64,000 nt of DNA from an uncultured Pelagibacteraceae bacterium (lineage in GTDB: Bacteria > Pseudomonadota > Alphaproteobacteria > Pelagibacterales > Pelagibacteraceae). Numbering within the stretch: position 1 is the first letter of the stretch; the number at the start of each line of letters is the position of its first letter. The DNA lies in the NCBI GenBank assembly GCA_902613855.1, contig CACMIX010000002.1, positions 123,998 through 187,997 of the forward strand, in the 5' to 3' direction. The notes beneath the pieces are model-generated. The model did no database searches. It was not told where the DNA came from and saw only the letters and a program-made list of their open reading frames with translations. The position numbers and the translations under genes are program-made. Shown here piece by piece: positions 8,191-16,803 of this stretch.

Positions 8191-9159
8191 ATGCAATTAA
8201 ATATTGAAAAATCAAACTTTACAAAATACTCACTAGAAAAAATATCTGAGGCTTTACAAGTTGGATTATCAAATAATTATAAAGTTGTTGAGGTTTCTAT
8301 AGTTGATTGCCCTAATTTAAGAAATTGGGGATGTCCATCCGAAGGTATAAGTGGTAATCAAAAAATTATCGATGTTGGTGGTGAGCCCTACATGCATGAT
8401 CCTAATTTTATAGGAGCTGAGTTTGATTATGAAGAAATTTCAAAAATTATTGGTTCAGAAAAATCATATGCATTAGGTGCTGGTTCAGGTGCTATGTCTT
8501 GTTTAGATGGCCATTGTGGAGAACTGATTATAAATGAAAATTTAATTACATCTGAGTCAAAATCTATAATAGCTCGGGTTGGGATAAATAAAGAGTGTAT
8601 TGCTGAAAAATATACAGCAAGAAAACATGGTGGTTTAGGCAACGTTTTTTATACTGATGGAGTTAAAGGAAAAGTTATCAAAATTAAGATACATGGAAGA
8701 TCTGGTGAGCAGGGCTCTCTTCCTCAAGCTATGAGAAAAGCTTTAAAAGATAATTTAAAAATTGAAAAAAATGAACATTTAGCTTTAGCGGGTGTATTTA
8801 GAATTTTAAATGGAAAAATAAGATCACATGTTCAACCAGATTATTCGGATATTAAGCATGAATATTATGATCCTAAACAGATGAAGTGTGTTAAGGATTT
8901 TTTACAATTTTATGAACCTATCGGGCCAGAACTACAAGGTTATAGTGTTTTGTGGACAGGTGATCCAACAGGTGGAGATCTTAACTTAAGAGAGTCTGGT
9001 GAGCACACCCATTTTCACTCATATACAAAACAAAATATAGCTGGCCACTATCATTTTGATGTAACTCCAGAGGAAATTGAATATGAAGGTTATTTTAATA
9101 CTGCAGAAGAAGTACACAGGGTTAATAATATTTATAAAGAATTGAGTAATAAAAAATAA
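8191..9159 (+). CDS. DUF1907 family protein, homologue of ester hydrolase C11orf54/PTD012
   Basis: A 322-residue protein matching the DUF1907 family, best known from the human zinc protein C11orf54 (PTD012). The N-terminal VVEVSIVDCPNLRNWGCP and DVGGEPYMHDP segments correspond to the family's conserved VDCPDL and GGPPYL regions, GAGSGAMSCLDGHCGEL near residue 95 is also typical, and HTHFHSYTKQNIAGHYHFD near 280 carries the HxH...H zinc ligands. The human protein was crystallised with zinc and has weak esterase activity; its physiological substrate is unclear. The gene leads a plus-strand trio with a small putative regulator and a PanB-like protein. Bacterial occurrences are scattered, so its role in this cluster is unknown. 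Confidence 0.72.
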   Translation: MQLNIEKSNFTKYSLEKISEALQVGLSNNYKVVEVSIVDCPNLRNWGCPSEGISGNQKIIDVGGEPYMHDPNFIGAEFDYEEISKIIGSEKSYALGAGSGAMSCLDGHCGELIINENLITSESKSIIARVGINKECIAEKYTARKHGGLGNVFYTDGVKGKVIKIKIHGRSGEQGSLPQAMRKALKDNLKIEKNEHLALAGVFRILNGKIRSHVQPDYSDIKHEYYDPKQMKCVKDFLQFYEPIGPELQGYSVLWTGDPTGGDLNLRESGEHTHFHSYTKQNIAGHYHFDVTPEEIEYEGYFNTAEEVHRVNNIYKELSNKK

Positions 9160-9194
9160 TATTAAATTAATATTCTTTGAGATAATATTTTGGA

Positions 9195-9611
9195 ATGAAG
9201 AAACAGTTTAAGTACCCTAAGCATTTTGAGGAACAAAAAAAAATTCCTAAAATTACTCAAAAACGAATTAAATTAGCTGAAATTTCATTAGGGGATTTTG
9301 AAGGTAGATTGGAAAATGAATTACTTAATTGGTTTTCATTAACACCTCAGCATTGGATTATGCTTCACATGGTTATGCTTGCTTATTATAAAAATAAATC
9401 CATAACTAAAAATCAATTATTAAAAGTAATAGAAAAATCCTATTTAACTTCAAATATTTATATTGATACCGCCATCAAAAAAGGTTTTTTCAGAATAATC
9501 AGAAATGAAAAAGATAAGAGATCAATTTTTATATTACCATCTGTAATTACAATAAAAACCTTTGAAGGATTTATTGATAGAAGAGATATTCTTTACAAAG
9601 GTATTAAATGA
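9195..9611 (+). CDS. Small putative winged-helix (MarR-like) DNA-binding protein
   Basis: A 138-residue protein with no sharp family match. The segment from about residue 50 to 120 reads like a MarR-type winged helix: a helix (WIMLHMVMLAYY), a second helix with KNQLLKVIEKS, a recognition-like helix (SNIYIDTAIKKGFF) and a beta-wing (RIIRNEKDKRSIFIL). The sequence then ends with FIDRRDILYKG. The stop overlaps the start of the PanB-like gene by four bases (ATGA), so they are translationally coupled. It is the only regulator candidate in the first 34 kb and could act on the palindrome at 8130. It could also be a non-regulatory hypothetical protein. Confidence 0.45.
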   Translation: MKKQFKYPKHFEEQKKIPKITQKRIKLAEISLGDFEGRLENELLNWFSLTPQHWIMLHMVMLAYYKNKSITKNQLLKVIEKSYLTSNIYIDTAIKKGFFRIIRNEKDKRSIFILPSVITIKTFEGFIDRRDILYKGIK

Positions 9612-10423
9612 AAAATATTTATACATGGGCAGCTAAACCAGCTAAAAGAACTTTAACTGTTGGAGATTTAAAAACATCAAAAGGAAAAAGAAAATTTACA
9701 CAAGTTACGGCAAATAGTGTTGAGGAAGCTGAGGCAGCTGAAAAAGCAGGTTTTGATATGATTATCTCAAATGCAAAAAATGTAATTTCTGTAAGAGAAG
9801 GTTCAAAAAATTTATTTTTAACTGCAGCTTTAGGATTAAATGAATTTGTGACAGAAGAAGATATTATGCGTGGTGCATTTAAAGCATTAGAAAATGGGGC
9901 AGATGCAGTTATGACACCAAGAAGTATGTATATAGTTGAAATGCTATCTAAAGAAGATGTTCCAGTGATGGGTCATCTAGGTTTAGTACCAAGAAAGTCG
10001 ACTTGGATTGGTGGGTTGCGAGCAGTAGGTAAAACTGCAAATGAAGCGTATGAACTTTTTCAAAAGTTTAAAAGATTAGAAGAAGCTGGTGCATTTTCCG
10101 CAGAATGCGAAGTTATACCAGAAAATGTTATGGGTGAAATTTCAAAGCGTACTGACATAGTTACTGTTTCTTTGGGATCAGGAAAAAATGCTGATGTGAT
10201 GTATTTATTTATGGAAGATATTTGTGGTGATACAAAAAATCCTCCAAGACATTCCAAAGCTTATGGAAATTTATTAAAATTGAGAAATGAAATTAAAAAT
10301 GAAAGAGTAAAAGCTCTAAAAGCTTTTAAAAAAGATTCAATGAATGGAAAATTTCCAGGAAAAAATCAATCATCAAATTTAGAAAAAAAACAATTTGAGG
10401 AATTTTTAGATCAAATAAATTAG
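9608..10423 (+). CDS. PanB-fold (ketopantoate hydroxymethyltransferase-like) protein with altered metal site
   Basis: A 271-residue TIM-barrel protein related to 3-methyl-2-oxobutanoate hydroxymethyltransferase. The best match is VMGHLGLVPRKSTWIGG near residue 120, corresponding to the family's MGHLGLTPQS. LEEAGAFSAECEVIP near 158 retains the catalytic-region Glu. However, the motif normally reading VGDSLG is ISNAKN, and the one normally reading DLPF is ALGL, so by eye both Mg-binding aspartates (D45 and D84 in E. coli numbering) are replaced. The usual KLEGG is also absent. It therefore probably does not make ketopantoate. It is coupled to the small winged-helix gene and follows the DUF1907 gene. 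Confidence 0.65.
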   Translation: MKNIYTWAAKPAKRTLTVGDLKTSKGKRKFTQVTANSVEEAEAAEKAGFDMIISNAKNVISVREGSKNLFLTAALGLNEFVTEEDIMRGAFKALENGADAVMTPRSMYIVEMLSKEDVPVMGHLGLVPRKSTWIGGLRAVGKTANEAYELFQKFKRLEEAGAFSAECEVIPENVMGEISKRTDIVTVSLGSGKNADVMYLFMEDICGDTKNPPRHSKAYGNLLKLRNEIKNERVKALKAFKKDSMNGKFPGKNQSSNLEKKQFEEFLDQIN

Positions 10424-11214
10424 TAAGTAGCGTTATCGTCTTTTTTTGATAAAGAGCCCTTCATTTTATCTACGGTAGATTTAGCACCAGCACTTAAAGC
10501 TCTCAAATCAGATGCTATAGTTACAAAATTAAAACCTTTTTCAATCATCTTAGTTGCATACTCTGTAGTACCGTTATGAATTCCTGCAAAAATATTATTT
10601 TTTTTCGCATGTTCCAAGATTCTTAAAATTTCAGAATAAGCTTTTGTAGATTCTGGTCTATCAAAACCAGGCTTTTCACCTATTGCTAAGCTTAAGTCTG
10701 CTGGACCAATATAAATACCATCGACACCTGGTGTAGACATAATCTCATCAAGATTTTCCAAAGATTCTTTTGTTTCTATCATCGCCAGTTTTAATATTTC
10801 TTCATTAGCATGATCTGCATAATCAGCTCCTCCATAAATTAAACCTCTTACTGGGCCAAAACTTCTATAACCATCAGGTGGATACATACATGCTTGAACA
10901 AAATTTTCTGCCTCCTTTTTATTACTCACCATTGGGCATATAATTCCATAACATCCAGCGTCTAAAATTTTCATTATTTGACCTGGTTCGTTCCAATTTA
11001 CTCTTGCTAAAGGAGTTACATCTGTTGTTGATATTGTTTGCATCATTGGTAGTGCATTACTGTAATCTACTAAACCGTGTTGCATATCCACAGTTAATGA
11101 GTCCCAACCTTGATGAGCCATTGCCTCAGCGGATGCAGTGCTAGGAATTGCACACCAACCATTAATGACGGGCTTACCGTCTTTCATCATTTGTTTAATT
11201 TTATTTTTTCTCAC
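10420..11214 (-). CDS. HpcH/HpaI family aldolase (2-keto-3-deoxy sugar acid or 4-hydroxy-2-oxoacid aldolase)
   Basis: A 264-residue class II aldolase of the HpcH/HpaI type, which splits 4-hydroxy-2-oxoacids to pyruvate plus an aldehyde using a divalent metal. INGWCAIPSTASAEAMAHQGWD and DMQHGLVDY at the N-terminus, the metal-site MIETKESLENLDEI near residue 120 and GIYIGPADLSLAIG near 145 are diagnostic. The track start is a GTG; an in-frame ATG eight codons later is possible. Only two bases separate it from the upstream aldehyde dehydrogenase, so the two likely act in sequence: aldol cleavage, then oxidation of the aldehyde. The substrate could be an inositol-derived or sugar-acid-derived ketoacid. 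Confidence 0.82.
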   Translation of the reverse strand: MRKNKIKQMMKDGKPVINGWCAIPSTASAEAMAHQGWDSLTVDMQHGLVDYSNALPMMQTISTTDVTPLARVNWNEPGQIMKILDAGCYGIICPMVSNKKEAENFVQACMYPPDGYRSFGPVRGLIYGGADYADHANEEILKLAMIETKESLENLDEIMSTPGVDGIYIGPADLSLAIGEKPGFDRPESTKAYSEILRILEHAKKNNIFAGIHNGTTEYATKMIEKGFNFVTIASDLRALSAGAKSTVDKMKGSLSKKDDNATY

Positions 11215-11216
11215 AA

Positions 11217-12659
11217 TTAGATTTTTAAACCCATGTGAGTATATTTTACATTTAAATAGTCTTTGATTGCTCCTGAGCCACCTTCACGTCCATAACCAGT
11301 TTGTTTTATTCCTCCAAATGGTGCTTCTGCAAGTGCTACCACGCCTGTATTAACTGCAACACATCCTGTTTCTAATTTTTCAGAACCTATGTGAGCTTTG
11401 TCCATTGAATTTGTATAGAGATAGCTACATAAACCTAGATCGTTATCATTAGCTCTTTCAATAACCTCATCAAAAGTTTTGAATGTTAAAATTGGAACCA
11501 ACGGACCAAAAGGCTCTTCCTTCATAATTGTATAATTATCTTTAACATCATCAAAAACCGTTGGTTCATAATAATACCCTTTATTGAAACCTGCGGGTCT
11601 TTTCCCACCCATTAAAACTTTAGCACCCTCTTTCTTTGTAGTTTCAACTAATTTTTCTATTTCTTCTAATCTCTTTGCAGTGCTTAAAGGTCCTAATTCC
11701 ACACCTTCATCCATACCATTACCAATTTTTAATTTTTTGGCCCTATCTATAAAAGCACTTACAAATTCATCTTTTCTATTTTCTTGAATATAAAATCTGT
11801 TAGGTGAAATACATACTTGGCCATTATTTCTAAATTTACCAGCAATTGCAATGTCAGCTACCTTGTTCATATCCACATCTTCACATACAATGAAAGGAGA
11901 ATGTCCACTTAGCTCCATAGTAACTCTTTGAACTTTGTCAGCAGCTTTTTTTAAAATAATTTTACCTACTCTTGTCGAACCTGTAATTGAAACTTTTTTA
12001 ATTATATCAGACTCCATTAATTCGTTAGATATTTCAGCAGGATCTCCTGATAGAAGATTTACTACTCCATCTGGCACACCAGCTTCTTTACATATATTAA
12101 CTAATTCCATTACAGCACCAGGTGTAATTACATCTGGCTTACAAATAACAGAGCAACCTGCAGCTAAAGAAGTAGAAATTTTTCTAGCAGCTAATACAAT
12201 TGGGAAATTCCAAGGAACTAAAGCAGCTACAACTCCAACTGGCTGATAATAAACATGAACTCTTGTATCTGGAAACCTACTTTGTTGTGTTTGCCCATAA
12301 ATTCTTTTAGTTTCTTCAGCATTCCATTCAAAAATGTCTGCTGCACCTCCAACTTCTCCAACAGCTTCGGCAATAGGTTTTCCTACCTCAAGTGTTAACC
12401 ATTTTGCAAGAACGTCTTTTCTTTCTCTCATTAGATCAGCAATTTTTCTAAGTATATAAGCTCTTTGCCATGGGGCAGTATTTTTCCAAATCTCTAAACC
12501 TTTCTCTGCAGCTTTGAGAGCTTTTTGAACATCTATAGAAGACGCCTTTGATGCTTTTCCAATTACTTCTTCAGTAGCTGGATTTATAACGTCATATGTT
12601 TCTTTTTTTTCAGCTTGTTGCCATTTACCATCAATGAATTGTCCAAAGTTACTATACAT
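11217..12659 (-). CDS. NAD(P)-dependent aldehyde dehydrogenase
   Basis: A complete 480-residue aldehyde dehydrogenase. PVGVVAALVPWNFPI near residue 140 carries the catalytic Asn, VTMELSGHSPF near 250 the general-base Glu, and NNGQVCISPNRF near 282 the nucleophilic Cys. The C-terminal PFGGIKQTGYGREGG is conserved. The sequence is closest in style to succinate-semialdehyde, glycolaldehyde or lactaldehyde dehydrogenases, not to methylmalonate-semialdehyde dehydrogenase (IolA), whose CoA-dependent features I do not see. It precedes the HpcH/HpaI aldolase by two bases and is divergent from iolD. The most likely role is oxidation of an aldehyde released by that aldolase. Confidence 0.82.
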   Translation of the reverse strand: MYSNFGQFIDGKWQQAEKKETYDVINPATEEVIGKASKASSIDVQKALKAAEKGLEIWKNTAPWQRAYILRKIADLMRERKDVLAKWLTLEVGKPIAEAVGEVGGAADIFEWNAEETKRIYGQTQQSRFPDTRVHVYYQPVGVVAALVPWNFPIVLAARKISTSLAAGCSVICKPDVITPGAVMELVNICKEAGVPDGVVNLLSGDPAEISNELMESDIIKKVSITGSTRVGKIILKKAADKVQRVTMELSGHSPFIVCEDVDMNKVADIAIAGKFRNNGQVCISPNRFYIQENRKDEFVSAFIDRAKKLKIGNGMDEGVELGPLSTAKRLEEIEKLVETTKKEGAKVLMGGKRPAGFNKGYYYEPTVFDDVKDNYTIMKEEPFGPLVPILTFKTFDEVIERANDNDLGLCSYLYTNSMDKAHIGSEKLETGCVAVNTGVVALAEAPFGGIKQTGYGREGGSGAIKDYLNVKYTHMGLKI

Positions 12660-12751
12660 AGAATTTATTTTTAAGTTTACTAATCTGGGTTTTTTAATTT
12701 ATAATTTAATTATATATAAACACTATACACAGTTAAAGACAAACTTAGATC

Positions 12752-14596
12752 ATGAAAAAAATTACTCTTACTTGTGCCCATGCAATAGTTAAATATTTAA
12801 TAGCACAAAAAATATTAATTGATGGCAAAAAAGAACCATTATTTCCTGGTGTATTTGGGATATTTGGACATGGAAATGTTGCATGTTTAGGACAAGCTTT
12901 AGAGGAAAATCAAAATGAGCTACCTACTTACAGAGGACATCATGAACAAAATATGGCTCTTACTGGAATAGGTTATGCAAGAGGAAAAAGAAGACAACAA
13001 ATTTTTGTAGCAACTTCATCAGTTGGACCTGGAGCAACAAATATGGTTACAGCTGCAGCAGTTGCAATGAGCAATAGATTACCAATTCTATTTTTACCTG
13101 GAGATACTTATGCAAATAGAATGCCAGATCCAGTTTTACAACAAGTAGAACATTTCAATAATCCTGGAATTACAGCAAACGATGCATTCAAACCAGTGAC
13201 AAGATATTTTGACAGAATAACAAGACCAGAACAAATCATTCAGTCTTTTCCTAATGCAGTTCAAACAATGTTGGATCCTGCTGATTGTGGACCAGCGTGT
13301 ATATCTTTGTGTCAAGATATTCAAGGTCAGACATTTGAATACCCTGAAGAGTTTTTTAAAGAAAGAATTCATTCAATAAGAAGGCCAAGACCAGATGATT
13401 TTCAGATAAAAGAGGCTGCTGAAAAAATCAAAAAATCAAAAAATCCAATTATCATTTCTGGCGGTGGAGTTTTTTATTCTAATGCAATAGAGGAATTAAG
13501 TAATTTTGCAATTAAACACAATATACCAGTTACTCAAACTGTAATGGGTTATTCAACAATGAAAAGAGACCATTCTCACTATGCTGGACAAATTGGAGGC
13601 TTAGGTGGAAAAAATACCAATGACCTTGCTAAAGAAACTGATCTTGCAATTGCCGTTGGAACAAAACTTGCAGATTTTACGACTGGATCTTGGGCAAATT
13701 TTGAAAATGAAAAATTTAAACTTGTTTCTATAAATGTTTCAAGATTTGATGCCAATAAACATTTAGCTCAGGCTATAGTTGGAGATGCTAAAGTTTCATT
13801 AATTGAACTTTCTAAAGCATTAGGAGATTGGAAAGTAGGAGATGAGTGGAATGAAAAATCACAAAGAAAATTAAAAATTTGGAACGAACATATAGATAAA
13901 GAAAGTGCACCAACAAATCAGGAAGTACCAAGCTATGTTCAAGTAATAGGGGCTATTTATAGAAATTCTGAACCAACAGATATTGCGGTAACTGCTGCAG
14001 GTGGTCTTGTAGGTGAGGTAGTTCAAGTTTGGCGACCTAAAGAATTAAATACACATGAAAGTGAATGGGGATTTAGCTGTATGAGTTATGAAATTTCTGG
14101 TGCTTTAGGAATTAAGATGGCTAACCCTGATAAAGAAGTAATTTCTTTTGTAGGTGATGGCTCTTATTTATTAAATAATACTGACATATACTCATCAGTA
14201 ATTACAAAAAATAAACTGATTATAATTGTTTGTGATAATGGAGGTTTCGCAGTTATTAATAGATTACAATTGTTTAAAGGTGGAAAAGAATACAATAACT
14301 TACTAAAGAGCTCAAAAACTCCTGGTTTAGTAGATGTAGATTTTGCAAAACATGCTGAAAGTATGGGGGCAAAATCTGAACATGTAACATCTATTTCTGA
14401 TTTAGAAGAAGCATTTAAAAGAGCCAAAAAATCAGAAGTAACTTATGTAATTTCAATAAAAACTCATGCTTACAAATGGGTAGAGGGTTCAGCTTTTTGG
14501 GACAGCCCAACTTTAGAAATTCCTTCAACAGATGAAAATAAAGAGGCTTTAAAACTTCACAAAGACGGTAAGTCCAAACAAAGACAAGGCATCTAG
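12752..14596 (+). CDS. iolD: 3D-(3,5/4)-trihydroxycyclohexane-1,2-dione hydrolase
   Basis: A ThDP-dependent enzyme that opens the ring of trihydroxycyclohexane-1,2-dione to 5-deoxy-glucuronate, the third step of inositol catabolism. The 614-residue length fits. Diagnostic segments are GIFGHGNVACLGQAL near residue 40, TYRGHHEQNMA with the ThDP-activating Glu near 71, FLPGDTYANRMPDPVLQQVE near 115, ADCGPACISL near 175, and the ThDP/Mg motif GDGSYLLNN-to-DNGG near 470-495. The 92-base gap to the divergent aldehyde dehydrogenase should hold both promoters. The gene is followed after seven bases by a Gfo/Idh/MocA dehydrogenase. Confidence is high because the N-terminal pattern is specific to IolD within the ThDP family. 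Confidence 0.9.
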   Translation: MKKITLTCAHAIVKYLIAQKILIDGKKEPLFPGVFGIFGHGNVACLGQALEENQNELPTYRGHHEQNMALTGIGYARGKRRQQIFVATSSVGPGATNMVTAAAVAMSNRLPILFLPGDTYANRMPDPVLQQVEHFNNPGITANDAFKPVTRYFDRITRPEQIIQSFPNAVQTMLDPADCGPACISLCQDIQGQTFEYPEEFFKERIHSIRRPRPDDFQIKEAAEKIKKSKNPIIISGGGVFYSNAIEELSNFAIKHNIPVTQTVMGYSTMKRDHSHYAGQIGGLGGKNTNDLAKETDLAIAVGTKLADFTTGSWANFENEKFKLVSINVSRFDANKHLAQAIVGDAKVSLIELSKALGDWKVGDEWNEKSQRKLKIWNEHIDKESAPTNQEVPSYVQVIGAIYRNSEPTDIAVTAAGGLVGEVVQVWRPKELNTHESEWGFSCMSYEISGALGIKMANPDKEVISFVGDGSYLLNNTDIYSSVITKNKLIIIVCDNGGFAVINRLQLFKGGKEYNNLLKSSKTPGLVDVDFAKHAESMGAKSEHVTSISDLEEAFKRAKKSEVTYVISIKTHAYKWVEGSAFWDSPTLEIPSTDENKEALKLHKDGKSKQRQGI

Positions 14597-14603
14597 TTTT
14601 TTA

Positions 14604-15758
14604 ATGAATAAAGTATTTAAGGTTGGTTTGATAGGGTGTGGACATATTGCAGAAACATATTTCAGAGGGCATCAGTATTTTAACAATTTCAAAATTATTG
14701 CTTGTGCAGATATTAATCAAAAAGCTGCAGATAAATGTGCAAAACTATATAATATTAAATCTAAAACAGTTGGAGACCTTCTTAAGGATAAGGAGATCGA
14801 AGTAATTCTAAATCTAACAATACCCCAATCTCATTACACGGTATCTAAAAGAGTTTTAAGTGCAGGCAAACATGTTTATTCAGAAAAACCTTTAGCTACA
14901 TATTTTGAAAAAGGAAAAGAACTGGTTGCTCTAGCAAAAAAAAAGAAACTTTATATTGGTAATGCTCCTGACACTTTTTTAGGTGGAGGAATTCAAAAAG
15001 CAAGAGAGTTGATAGACTCTGACTTAATCGGAGATATAAAACTTGGTAATGCAATTTTTGCCTTTCCAGGTGTAGAGTCATTTCATCCAAAACCCGAGTC
15101 TTGGTATAAAAAAGAGGGTGGGCCGGTAATTGATATGGGACCTTACTTTTTTACAACACTAGTAAATTTACTTGGACCTGCAAAACAAGTACAGGGAAGA
15201 ACATTAACAGCTTTTAAAAAAAGAATTTATGGGGCTGGACCGAAAAAAAATAAATCTTTCAAGGTTGAAACACCTACAACTTATTTAGCAACTATTCAGT
15301 TTCATACAGGAGCAATTATTCAAGTGACATTGTCATTCGACGTCGTAAATCACCAAAGAAATCACATGGAGCTTTATGGAACTAAAGGCTCAATCATAGT
15401 ACCTGATCCAAATATGTTTGGTGGGTCAGTTTATATATCAGTTACTGAGGGAGGTAGATGGGGAGAACATAAAACTGACAAAATGCATTTGGGAAAAATA
15501 AATATCACTTCATCAAGTGGTAGATCTAACGAGTCTCCTACGAACGCTAATTATAGAAGTGTTGGTTTATCTGAAATGCTTTATTCAATTCAGCAAAAAA
15601 AGAAACATAGATGCTCAGGAGAATTATCACTTCATGTTCTTGATATAATTCAATCAACAATGAAAGCAGCTACCACTGGTATACCTCAAAAAATTTTCAC
15701 TAAGTGTGAAAAGCCAAAGAAATTCAGTGAAGAGGAAGTAAAACGTATACTTATTTAA
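14604..15758 (+). CDS. Gfo/Idh/MocA family oxidoreductase
   Basis: A 384-residue dehydrogenase. VGLIGCGHIAETYFRG at the N-terminus binds the dinucleotide, YSEKPLAT near residue 94 is the EKP motif, and GGPVIDMGPYFFTTLVNLLGP near 172 is the catalytic region, in which Gly-Pro-Tyr replaces the usual HxxD/HxxH pattern. This variant is common in the subgroup annotated as sugar or inositol dehydrogenases of oligotrophic bacteria. It sits seven bases after iolD and its stop codon abuts the start of the next gene, so these three genes form one unit. It may feed another inositol isomer into the pathway. Confidence 0.78.
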   Translation: MNKVFKVGLIGCGHIAETYFRGHQYFNNFKIIACADINQKAADKCAKLYNIKSKTVGDLLKDKEIEVILNLTIPQSHYTVSKRVLSAGKHVYSEKPLATYFEKGKELVALAKKKKLYIGNAPDTFLGGGIQKARELIDSDLIGDIKLGNAIFAFPGVESFHPKPESWYKKEGGPVIDMGPYFFTTLVNLLGPAKQVQGRTLTAFKKRIYGAGPKKNKSFKVETPTTYLATIQFHTGAIIQVTLSFDVVNHQRNHMELYGTKGSIIVPDPNMFGGSVYISVTEGGRWGEHKTDKMHLGKINITSSSGRSNESPTNANYRSVGLSEMLYSIQQKKKHRCSGELSLHVLDIIQSTMKAATTGIPQKIFTKCEKPKKFSEEEVKRILI

Positions 15759-16781
15759 ATGGGAAAACATATTGCCATAGTTGATCCATTTCCAAGAACT
15801 CTAGAATTAATTTTTTCTAAAGATAAATTTAAAATTCTTAAATCAAGGTATGAATTACTTTATGCACCAAAAAATAAAAAAAATTTTTTTTATGAGAAAA
15901 ATATTCACAAAGCTTCATTTATTATAGGCCAACCTGATTTACCAAAAAATCTTTTAATAAAAGCAAAAAAATTGAAAGCAATTATAAATGTTGAAAGTAA
16001 TTTTATTAATAATATGGATTATCAATACTGTTTTAAAAAGGGAATTCACGTTATTGCAACTTCTCCTGTTTTTTCAAAACCAGTTGCCGAAATTGCTCTT
16101 GGAATGACCTTATCTTTGTTAAGAAATATTCATACTGCTCATTTAGATTTTATTAAAGGTAAAGAAAAATATGGATTAGAGAGTAATTTGAAAGCTTCTT
16201 TATTATCCGAAAAGAAAATTGGATTATTAGGTTTTGGAGATCTTGCTAAATCTTTGTATCCATTATTATTGCCATTCACCAAAGATATAAATGTTTATGA
16301 TCCATGGATTCCAAAAATAAAAATTAAAAAGCTAGGATTCAAAAATATGAGTTTAAATAAGATGTTTGAAAATTGTGAGATTATTTATGTACTAGCGACT
16401 GTGACTACAAAAAACAAAAACTTCATAGATAAAAAACTTTTAAATAAGATGAAACCTAATTCCTGTTTTGTATTGATGAGTCGTGCTGCGGTTGTAAATT
16501 TTAAGGATTTGATAAACACAGTGAAAAAAAGAAACATATTTGTTGCAACAGACGTTTTTCCTGAAGAACCAGTGCCAAAAAAAAGTTCTTTAAGAAAAGT
16601 AAAGAATATTTTGTTTTCTGCTCATAGAGCTGGGGCTTTAAAGTCTGCTTTTTTTAATATGGGGGAGATAGTTTTAAAAGATATGAGCTTAATTAGAAAA
16701 AATTTAAAACCTAAATTCTGCAAAACAGCAAATAAGAGGACAGTCAATCTAATAGCCTCAAAACCTGTTGCAATTAATTGA
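15759..16781 (+). CDS. Divergent D-2-hydroxyacid dehydrogenase-like protein
   Basis: A 340-residue protein with the two-domain layout of D-isomer 2-hydroxyacid dehydrogenases but several altered motifs. The nucleotide loop is LLGFGDLAKSL near residue 154, MSRAAVVNFKDL near 238 replaces the usual RGxxVDExAL, DVFPEEPVP near 263 is standard, and FSAHRAGALKSA near 285 retains the catalytic-region His. The typical Arg-bearing strand reads INVESNF, so the substrate-binding Arg seems lost by eye. It is immediately downstream of the Gfo/Idh/MocA gene and 22 bases before the ABC transporter. It may act on an unusual substrate or be non-catalytic. Confidence 0.65.
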   Translation: MGKHIAIVDPFPRTLELIFSKDKFKILKSRYELLYAPKNKKNFFYEKNIHKASFIIGQPDLPKNLLIKAKKLKAIINVESNFINNMDYQYCFKKGIHVIATSPVFSKPVAEIALGMTLSLLRNIHTAHLDFIKGKEKYGLESNLKASLLSEKKIGLLGFGDLAKSLYPLLLPFTKDINVYDPWIPKIKIKKLGFKNMSLNKMFENCEIIYVLATVTTKNKNFIDKKLLNKMKPNSCFVLMSRAAVVNFKDLINTVKKRNIFVATDVFPEEPVPKKSSLRKVKNILFSAHRAGALKSAFFNMGEIVLKDMSLIRKNLKPKFCKTANKRTVNLIASKPVAIN

Positions 16782-16803
16782 TTTTTTTATAATTTCGTAA
16801 TTT

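Noticed and set aside
11935-12246. A 103-residue plus-strand ORF opposite the aldehyde dehydrogenase
   Set aside because: It is a shadow of the conserved dehydrogenase on the other strand.
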